NCBI RefSeq assembly: GCF_965638725.1
Contig: NC_134959.1
Span: forward strand, 11,102,417-11,166,416
Direction of reading: 5' to 3'
DNA from: Aptenodytes patagonicus
Taxonomy: Eukaryota > Chordata > Aves > Sphenisciformes > Spheniscidae
DNA: 64,000 nucleotides
Part shown: in pieces, positions 26,584 through 36,600 of the stretch
Layout: each line of letters begins with the position of its first letter
Numbering within the stretch: position 1 is the stretch's first letter
Notes under the pieces: model-generated
Seen by the model: the letters and a program-made list of their open reading frames with translations, nothing else
Told to the model about the DNA's origin: nothing
The model's database searches: none
Program-made: the position numbers and the translations under genes

Positions 26584-29291
26584 CATAGTTTCAGCTCTTG
26601 TATTATTCGGAAAAGTTTTATGTCCAAGACAGTGTTTAAAAATGAAAACAAATTTTAAAAGCCCCCACACTTAATTCTATGCATTTACTTTTTGTGGATG
26701 GATTGAATATATTATACAGTTGTCATTCTTACGGCAGTTTAAATATAGATGTGGTGTATTGATTGAGAGTGTTGGAGATGTTGTAGTTGAAGTCAGAATT
26801 TAATTTCTCAGGTTATGAGATTTGTTACTGAAATTCTAATAGTCTTTATATTGAATCTGGTATGTGGATTCCAATTTCTAGTATTTTTGAATGGATATGT
26901 TTTGTAAATGCTAAACACACTCTATAGCTGTAGATGTAATCCATCTTTAGTTTGGGATAGTGTAAAATGAATCAACTCCCAGTTAAAAATCTGTAGAATA
27001 CTATATTGATTTCTGTCTTAAAATCCCCCTCCAAAAGTAGTTGGGACTACTCGACTGTTTTTCTTAACTTGTTTATTTACGAGGATCCTGAAAAGTTTAT
27101 TTGGAGGAAGGAGTTTCCACCATCTGTCTTAGTTCACTTGTATTCTTACCTACAATTAGTAGCCTATCTAAAAGGAGAAGCAGGAAATGATCTCTTAGAT
27201 GGCACACAGCCTGTGGCTCTTCCCTCCAGATGAAGATTTCGTATGGTTCATTTGTGCCTTGAGCACGCTGGTACAGCCTACCTTACAAGGCCCCTACCTG
27301 GGACTAACTTTCCACTTCTCCTGTTTAAGTACTGTGTCTGTGCTTTCGTGTAGACTGCTGGTTTGAAACCTTTTTGTAGTTGGGCCTCTCAGTGCTGCCT
27401 TCTCCAGAATCCCTTGCTGTTGTCTCTTCTGTCCTTCTTATTGTCTTCTTGCCTTCGCCCTTGCCAGTGTGGTGCTTAAGGTGAGCAAAGCGGCAGAGCC
27501 TGTCCTTGTGATACACTGCACACTCGGCTTTGGGTCTGAGCTGGATATTGTTCCCAGCCAGGGGTCCCTGCTTTAGGCCACTGGGTTTCCTTGGCCAGGA
27601 TGCTTGTAGTTGCGTTGCGAGGTGCCAATACACAAATTGGTGTTGCTTGGGCCTTGGCTGGTAACTTTTTTAGTTCTGAGCTAGCTAGTGGTGGGGACAG
27701 TGGAAGACTGGTCTTCAGGAAATAGCATATGGGCTTCTCCTGCCGTTCTGCTCCCAGTTTGCTATTCAGGTGTCAAAGACCATTTGGGATATTTTTATTT
27801 TTTTTAAGGTATCTGCATTTGGACTTTGGGTGGCCTGGCCAGGTGATGGATCTGATGTACACATTAGTGACAGCAGAACTTGAAGGTGGAATGACGCCTT
27901 TCATAGTGGAGTAACTTTTGGATTTGGACTAGATTTGTGTGACTAAATGTGAGAGGGAATTGGTGTGTTCTTGACAGGAGGCCTTTGGCTCTAGCAGCTT
28001 GTTGACCTTTTGGCCTTGCAGTAGGTTTTGTTAGTTCAGGCTTTTCCCTAGCAAGCAATCTGGCTGTTCTGTTGTTTCTTTTTGAGTTACTTTTTTGGGA
28101 CACTAATTGAATTTAGTTGCTTTCATGTTTGATTGTTTCACATGAGCGGTGCTTGCAATGTTAAGTTCATCCTGAGATTTGGAATCTGTATCTCATAAAA
28201 CTTAAAACCAACGTACAATATCTGGAAGTGTTACTTTCAAAAGATTTAGCTTGGGTATTTTGGATCATCTTACTTGTATGTTATATTGCACATTCACTGA
28301 AAGGACAACAGAATTCATAAAGAACAACTTTGCAAGCATTTTTAAAAATTGAGATCAGAACCCTTTTTAAAGCATGAAAAATCATTTTTTGATCAAAAAA
28401 ATTTTAATCAGTATGGCCTGCAAAGCATTCATGTAGATGGTAAATGAAGTTGGCTGAAAGGAAGTTGACAGTATGGGTAATTGTGTAACTAAACTAACTA
28501 GTGATAGACTTGCACATTTTACTCACTACTTCCTCTGCTCAATTTGCTGTGTTGATTCAGGGAAAAAAGTTGCCTCTTCTCCTAGCAGGGTAATCCCAAA
28601 CGGGACGGATGGGGGATTAGTCCCCTTGTTGCTGGTCCAAAACAGAAATTTGGGAGGTGCCAAATTCCATTTGTCTGAAAGTCTTCCCTGTTAATTTGTC
28701 TCTTGTGATCAGTGAAGTTGGAGAAAATACTTTTGATTTTCTGGGAAGTATCTAAACAAAAAATTTTGGATGTTACATTAAAAAAAAAAAAAAGAATAGT
28801 GAACTTGATTTGCATATGCACTCATTTTCATGCAATTTCTGTTTCCTCTATGCAAATGTGGCCATTTTTAGAGCAACTCATGCAGATGTCTGCTTGATTC
28901 TCTGTGGAAGTTCAAATAGTTCAAACTAGTAGCAGTTCCTTAACTATAGCATTAACTCCTTAAAGTGAGAACATAAACAATGTGGTGAGCTTTTTCAGTA
29001 GTGTTTTACAGCTTTCAACAAGATACTGTTCAGTGTGGAGCTTATTTTTATACTATATATTAGCTATATTTATAATGTTTAATAGTATGTGAACAACACT
29101 GTTTTGGTCTGGATTACATAAAGGAAGGAATAAAATTTCTTTATTTGTGGCATACTAACTTTTTTGATACTTTCTACACTTGATTTCTGTGAATATTTCT
29201 GTTTTCTGCAAAATTAAGTGCAAGCTTAAGGTTTATATTTTGGACTCATAACATGCTGTTCTTGTATCACTAGAATGAAACACTGATTTAT

Positions 29292-29313
29292 CCCCCCCCC
29301 CCCCCCCCCCCCC
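29292..29313. repeat. Poly-C tract (22 C)
   Basis: This is an uninterrupted run of 22 cytosines in intron 1. It lies about 100 bases upstream of a small G-rich patch at 29396-29436. Length in the real genome is uncertain because such runs are read and assembled poorly. Confidence 0.9.
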
Positions 29314-32288
29314 ATATGGCAAGAGTTAGATTGGCATAAAGTTCATATAGTTACAATATGGAGCCCCCACTTTTAGTCTATGCACCAAGAGCAGCGGGGG
29401 AGCCGTAGCATTGGGGAAGGGAGGGGAGAGCGTGGGAACATGCTCCGCTTCACTTTTTCAGGAAAAGATGCGAAAGGAAGAATGTTTATTTTGTATGTAG
29501 CATGTTGGAGATCTCATTACAGAAAGTGTAAGACATAGCATTACCCACATGCCTAGTGTTGAGAACTGTAGCTTTCCTCTCTCTAAATAAATATCTCTTT
29601 AGATGCTGAAGATATAAGCTGTCCTCTTTAAGCTTTTGTGTTGATTTTATTACAAGGGAATATTGAAGTTGAAGAATTGAATAAGTACCTGCAGGTTTGA
29701 CTATGAAATTGTCTAGAAGTAAAACACAATGATTTATCATGTTGGTTTATGCAGAAAATATGAAAACACCATTTTTCTCTGTTCGTTGCATTTATGTCCT
29801 TTTAGGATGTAGCAGTTTTACGTATTGGCTAAATATCAGACAGTTTCAAATGATCAGTTCAGTGTCTTAGTTTGATCCTGAAAGGCTCAGTGTGTAATCA
29901 GAACCACCAAATTGTGGTGCATCTCTAATATGCTTGTCTAATTCAGTGCTGTATAGCTTGAAAACCCCTTCTTAGCTTTTTCTACTTTTGGCGCTAATTA
30001 ACATTTAGATGTTTCATGATAATTTCTTAAGTTCCTCTGCAATGTGAAATTCATGTCTACTTAGGGAAAATAATCACCAATTTACTTATACAATGCATAT
30101 AAATTAACCAACTCTTTTGTTCCATCTACATTCATATGCAATCAAGAGAACCAGTTTAATCATGCTTTCCATTGTAAGGCACCATAGCTTGTAAAGCAAG
30201 GAGAAAAATATTTTCAGCTATGCATATGATATCAAGACCTCCTAGAAAATTCTGTTTTTAATGGGTTTATTGCATTTTGACGCATTCAATGTGAATATTG
30301 AGAGAAGTATAAAGTAGTTAGGAAAGAAAGTAATCAGCTTTGAGTACTTTAATACGGGATGCTGATATGCGTATGGGAATTTCTGCTGTTTTATCTGTTT
30401 ATCATGTTTTAAAAAGTGGGGATACAAAAGAATATTTGCTCTAGATCTCAGAAGCAGAACCATCTGCAGCAACGACTTCCTGAAAAACTTGTGCGTCTGT
30501 TGTTCTAGTGGGTGTGAGACTATCTGGCTCTATATGTTGTTTTATCCTGCTATGTCTTGCCTGCTTCTTGATCTGTGGGATTTTTGTATCATATGTATGT
30601 GTCAGAATAAATTATGTGACTGAATTGATACCTTGTTTCTTCAGACAGGTGAAAATAAGAGATTTTGACTGAAAATAAAATCTTTATTCCCCAGCCATTT
30701 TGACAATATTAGTACAGGTTTCATATCTCAAATGTAAAAGCTAAAGGAACATGTTGTTGTTGAATTAAAGGGCTCCTTCCAGTTATATCTGGATTATTCT
30801 TTTAAGTGCTCAGGGAAAAAAGCCTATTAGAAATTACTGTTTGATATTAGCCTTGTATGTCGCAATTGCTGCAGTAAGGAAAAGAATGTCCTTATTTGAT
30901 CAAATCAAGTTATGTGTAGGAGAGGGAGAGAGTGGCCTGAAGCGTGACTAGTAGCTAGGACAAGATAAACTGATTGAACAAATTGTATTTCTCTACATTA
31001 TGCTTTCCTTTTGATAATGTCCTGACATTGTTAATCAGTGTCTTTTGCAGTGTCAAGAAATAGAACGCTTCTCTCTCAAAGCGAGGAACACTGTAGAAAG
31101 TTACCTGTTCAGGACACTAGTATGGGGTTTCCCACCCTGACCTAGCTGGTGGGATAAGAGGTAATTAGGTCAATGCAGTTCTGACCTTGGCACATAAGAA
31201 AGGAAGGTGATTGAGGTGGGATTAATCACAAGCTATAAATTCATAGTGCATAAAATATAAAAAATATCTTCTCACACACACGTGTGTATAAATATGTATG
31301 TGTGTGTTTATATAAAATGTGTATATAAAGATAATGTAAATGAGCTCCTAGGATAACTGACCATTGTATGGATATATGACTCCAACCTGTAAACATGATC
31401 ATGAGATGCCAAGCCCTGTCCAGCTAAGAGCTGTGTTTGACTAAGGGTAAAGGCTTAAAAATCTTCATGCCCTTTTCCAGAAGCTCCAGTTCCTCCAGCC
31501 TGGCCTTGAACATCTCCTGCTGCAAACTGACCCTTTCTCACTTGCTCAGGCTCTGTTCACCTTCCTACAAGTGCCTTGAAGAAAGTGCTCTTGGCTATCC
31601 AGCTGCACCAGAGTTTGCTAGTAGGAGCAGGGCAGTACTAGAAGCTGTATTTCCTCCCTACTTTCATGTCTGGTGAGAGCGTTATTTAGGCCAATCTGTC
31701 AGGCAGTTCTGCCTCATATAATACCTTGCATATGATAATGCTGTCTGTCATCTGAAATGGGATGTGTATGTTACATTTTTCAGCTAATCTCAGTTAGGAT
31801 ATATACAGATTTGTCTGCTATTGTACTGAAAAAAAAGGACCTGTATCTGTTGATTTAGTAAATTATTAAAATGAATGGGAGCCTTAGATTTCCGCAATAA
31901 ATTATGGTGCATGAGAAAAGGTTTCATTGACTTAATTCTTAAATTATTTAAAAAGGATGAGGTTAGAAAATGTGATTAACTCCCCCTGAGCTCTGCATTA
32001 ATAGCCTTCCACTGTTCTTAACTGTATAAGGGTTGCACTGGGGATTAAGTTTGACAGTCTAGGATGGGAGAATTAATAAGAAAATATTGAGCGGTGTTGA
32101 GTTTAGTAATAGGATGACATCAACTTGTAACTGCCTTTTAAACTGTCAGTGCAACTCTCCCTTCCTTCTGATCTTGCATGTTGCTGACAACGTATGCCTA
32201 GAGAAGTATACCAGGACACTGCAGGAGTTAAAATTTTAAACCTCCTCATTGTTCCATAATATTTTAAACTTTTTTTTTCCCTTCACAG

Positions 32289-33160
32289 GAAATGACCTAG
32301 AGGCCTTACAAATACATTTGTGCATTTTTGTTCTGAGTCTACAACTGAGGGCAAATGCAGTCTGGAAGCACCACTTAATGTTACAACGGAAACAACTACC
32401 TCAACAAACAAGGAAAGGGGAAGAAGGCTTGCAATAATAAACACTCTAATTTTTAATAGCTTATACTTGCAAAGTCTTCTGTAAACAGAGTCCAGATTTT
32501 TTCTTTCCCCCTCCAGTATTAAGAAGAGACACTACAAGTAAACTAATTTGGCAGACTGGATCTGTCAAGACATTTGAAGATATTTGATCTGCTGACATAA
32601 GGATTTGCTTTTTCAAGGAAGGAGCCTCTGCACTGCTCTTATAATCGCTGTTGATCAGTGGTTTGCTCCACTTTTCCTGATATTACTAATGGGGAAATTG
32701 TATTAAGGTATTGCTTCTAAAACTATTATTTGCATTGACAAAAATAACTTTTGTAAACTTAACAGCAAGTGACAATAATATGCTCATGAAGAAATCGTAG
32801 GTGATAACTTCGCTGCTCTAGCGTTGCTTTTCTGTGTGCAGAGTGGAATACCACACAAGAGACAGAGCAGTATTAAGATACTTCGACTTGCTTTTTGAGT
32901 ACAGTTTATAACTGCAGCAGGGCTGCACTGAACACTGAAAATACGAAGTCAGCAAATCTGCTGCCTTTCTCACTGCTGATACAGATTATACAGACGCTTG
33001 CCTTTTTGAAATGCCTTTTGTCAAACCTATGTACACAGTCCTCCACTGTTACTGTACATAACTATATATTTGAGGAAGGAATTTGACAAGTGATTGTTAA
33101 TTCAAGAAATCTTTGGACAAGCACTCACTTATGTATTGCTGTAGTGCACAAGAAAGCAAA
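32289..33160 (+). promoter_or_regulatory. GARRE1: 5' UTR part of exon 2, with upstream ORFs
   Basis: Exon 2 begins after a long T-rich tract and TTCACAG at 32282-32288. The 872 bases before the start codon form a long leader with at least six short upstream ORFs. They start at 32292 (ATG ACC TAG), 32355 (7 codons plus stop), 32378 (19 codons plus stop), 32689 (5 codons plus stop), 32780 (6 codons plus stop) and 33011 (16 codons plus stop). A further ATG at 33131 is in frame with the main ORF. Such a leader usually lowers translation of the main frame. Internal splicing of this leader cannot be excluded. Confidence 0.75.
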
Positions 33161-33625
33161 ATGGACTATAAGCGGCGCTTTTTGCTTGGCGGGTCCAAGC
33201 AAAAAGTGCAGCAACACCAGCAGTATCAAATGCCTGAGCTAGGCAGGACCCTGAGCGCACCGCTGGCATCTACAACCCCAGCATCCCCTTTGGTCTCCTC
33301 GGCTGCTGCAGGCAGCTGCAACCACCCTGTGTCCCACACTACTCCAATCGCAGACATCCAGCAGGGAATCTCCAAATATCTGGATGCACTCAACGTGTTT
33401 TGCCGTACGAGCACTTTCCTTACAGACCTTTTCAGCAGTGTATTTAGGAACTCGCACTATTCTAAGGCAGCTATGCAACTGAAAGACGTGCAGGAACATG
33501 TCATGGAAGCAGCGAGTCGACTCACAGCAGCAATAAAACCAGAAATAGCAAAAATGCTGATGGAACTGAGTGCAGGAGCTGCAAACTTTAAAGATCAAAA
33601 AGAGTTCAGCCTACAAGACATTGAG
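33161..33625 (+). CDS. GARRE1: GARRE1 coding part of exon 2 (residues 1-155)
   Basis: This segment encodes the N-terminus and the first part of the GARRE-like helical domain and ends in phase 0 at GAG with donor GTAAGT. Residues 29-34 read RTLSAP, which fits the R-x-x-S-x-P consensus for 14-3-3 binding (inference only). Residues 60-155 are predicted mostly helical ([41 protein letters not shown]). The frame stays open for 74 codons past the donor, to the stop ending at 33850. I regard that as intron read-through, because joining to 42941 restores the conserved DIE-VLGRCF sequence. Confidence 0.96.
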
Positions 33626-36600
33626 GTAAGTTACCTTGGGGGATGCTGTTTTGCATGTGAATTTGTATCATTCCTTCTTAATTGGACTTCCCTTCAAAAT
33701 CACTTCTACACCAAAAGTTCTCTCTGCCTTGCTTTGTATTTGTGGGCAATGCTGGTAAAAGAGAAACTCTTCATTTCTTATGTTTTCTTCTTGAAAGTAT
33801 TAAGTCATTTGCAGTGCCTGACTTCCAGCTATGTTGAATTAGGTATTTAGTAGGTATTTCTGGATAAGAACTTGTACTCCTATTTAAAGATTTCATGAAA
33901 TAAGAAAGATGAGTTATAATTAAATTGTACTACCTATATAATTCTAAATGGTAATCTTCTCTATGATTTAAACTTATAACCAGCAATCCAACAACCTCTT
34001 CTTCGGGGAAACCATGCTTAGTTTAAAAATTAATAGTAGTGCAAAACAAAAAACACCCCAACACCCTGCCCCTCCAGACCAACTAAATAAAAGCTTTAAA
34101 CAATTTTCTGTTTTATGTTAGCTAATGTTTCTAATGATACTAAGCCATCATATTCTAAATTAACCTATACTTTCCTTAGTATTATCCATTCTGAGGGGAA
34201 ACCTGGACACTTGGGCGTGGCGTATTGTCATCAGTGTTTGCGTAAAACTGCATATTAGTTGACTAATGATCGAAATTTGTGTAAAGTAATGTTTTATCAC
34301 TCTTCAAAATATTTTTGTCTTTTTGAGCTGTTGTGCTTAAAAGGAAAATACCGTGCTAGCATGAGAGATTTGTGCTGTAAAAATTTGTCATGACTTTGCT
34401 GTAATTTCCATACACTGGCGGTGAGTGCCCAACAGTCAGAATTCAGAGGTTTTGAACTTGAGAGGATCCCCAACTCTCATCGTGCTTGGCTGGGTATTTC
34501 TGGGTATTTCTCCTGTAGTATGTAACAGGCAGTGCTAAGTGATAGTCACATACGAATCCCTGGTGTTTTAAGTAGTTCCTAGCGTTTAGACGTATTTCTT
34601 TACTTTACAGCAGTCTTTGCAAAGTTATTCCTACAGAATTCCATCCTGAGTGGAAGACTTATTTTTGATTTTAGATTTCAGGTAATTTTGTAAGGATGAA
34701 TGTTATACACCCATGCTTATCAAGTATTACCTGCTTTCTATAACCGCACAAGTTATGGATGAAGTAGTGAAGTAGAATGCTATCTGTAGTACATAATTAT
34801 AGTGAGAAATATGACTGACAGTTTTCAGTGTTGTATACTTAGTATAGAATGAAGTAAGATTGGCTATATATTTGTTATAAATGTCTTGTGTAGACTGGGT
34901 TTTTTGAAAACAATCTAATTTAAACATCACTATGTTTAGCTAAGGCTGTAGGAAAAAATATCTTTTTTCTAATTTAAGAATCAGTGTGAGTTTGTCACTA
35001 AAGACCTTGATAGTACCTGTGCTGAAAGACTTTATTAATTAAAAAAAGCAAAAACATATGAAGCACTACCTGTCTTCTAGGGTTTTTTTGTGGACTTTGA
35101 AACTCTGTCTTGCAAAGTGTTGGCAACTATCTACATACTGCTTTTATAACCTAGTGAAGCAATTCTAGGTGCTAATTCATACCCTGCCCCACACACTGTA
35201 TGGGGAGAGTGCTTCTTCAGTAGTGAGTGGAGTTCACGAGCAAAAACAAAGCATTGTTTGCATAAGTTGGCTGCATGTCCTGCCAGCTTAAAACAAAGGT
35301 AGAGAAACTTGCTTTGGTCCCTGCTTTACCTGTATAGACCTAACCCTTGTTCCTGAGCTCCATGTGCACCTGCAGTGCTCTCTTCACCAGGCAGCTCTAT
35401 GGTAGGAACAAATGTAAAGAGAATGCAGGCAAAACAGCTGGATTGCTTGCTTTTCTTTTTAGGCATATCTTGTGGAAATTGACCACTTGTCATCGTACTT
35501 TTCTTATACCTTTTCTTTATTAAAACTCCATCTTGCACATAGTCAATATGCAAGATTTATGGGAACTTTTGTGTAATGAGACAAGTATTGCATTCTGCTT
35601 TTGCTTAAGAACTGGCAAAATTTAAGTATTTGACACTGACTCATATGGTTTTGTAAGTCAGCCAGGGAGCATGGTTCAGATGACTTAAGTATATGGGCAA
35701 GCTAGTTGGATGATTGTGCCCAGGAAGCAGTTATCAGTTGCTCACTGTCGAAATGGACCTTGGCAGAGGTCAGTATAGAGAATATATTTAAGTTTGTAGG
35801 TGGCTTGAAAGTATATGATATAAGTATATCAACACACCAGAGGGACGGGATGCCGTCCAGAGGGACCTGGACAAGCTGGAGAAGTGGGCCTGTGTGAACC
35901 TCATGAGGTTTAACAAGGCCAAGTGCAAGGTCCTGCACCTGGGTCGGGGCAACCCCTGCAATCAATACAGGCTGGGGGATGAAGGGATTGAGAGCAGCCC
36001 TGCCGAGAAGGACTTGGGGGTACTGGTGGATGAAAAGCTGGACGTGAGCCAGCAATGTGCGCTTGCAGCCCAGAAGGCCAATCGTATCCTGGGTTGCATC
36101 AAAAGGAGCATGGCCAGCAGGTCGAGGGAGGTGATTCTGCCCCTCTACTCTGCTCTGGTGAGACCCCACCTGGAGGACTGCGTCCAGCTCTGGAGCCCTC
36201 AGCATAAGAAAGACACGGACCTGTTGGAGCGGGTCCAAGAGAGGGCCACAAAAATGATCAGGGGGATGGAACACCTCTCCTCTGAAGAAAGGCTGAGAGA
36301 GTTGGGGTTGTTCAGCCTAGAGAAGAGAAGGCTTCGGGGAAACCTTATTGCAGCCTATCAGTACTTAAAGGGGGCTTATAAGAAAGATGGCGGCAGACTT
36401 TTTAGCAGGGCCTGTTGCGACAGGACAAGGGGGAATGGCTTTAAACTAAAGACGGGGTAGATATAGACTAGATAGAAGGAAGAAGTTTTTTACGCTGAGG
36501 GTGGTGAAGCACTGGCACAGGTTGCCCAGAGAGGTGGTGGATGCCCCATCCCTGGAAACATTCAAGGTCAGGTTGGACGGGGCTCTGAGCAACCTGACCT

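Larger units (their letters stand above)
116..32288 (+). other. GARRE1: Intron 1 of GARRE1 (~32 kb), no gene seen
   Basis: This is the long AT-rich first intron. It contains the antisense CR1 copy (22653-24620), a 51-bp tandem duplication (26482-26583), a run of 22 C (29292-29313) and TG/TA-rich simple sequence around 31271-31330. I examined the open frames on both strands, the longest apart from CR1 being about 184 codons on the minus strand at 3334-3888. None resembles a known protein, starts in a good context or forms a splice chain with neighbours. No RNA gene was recognised. Unannotated 5' UTR exons or enhancers could be present but are not visible without alignment. Confidence 0.75.

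Noticed and set aside
26444..26674. Open frame with an internal repeated peptide
   Set aside because: It is produced by the 51-bp tandem duplication, whose length is a multiple of three; there is no other coding evidence.
33626..33850. Continuation of the exon 2 frame for 74 codons past the donor
   Set aside because: The GTAAGT donor is strong and joining to 42941 restores the conserved family sequence, so this is intron read-through. A retained-intron form is possible but has no positive support.
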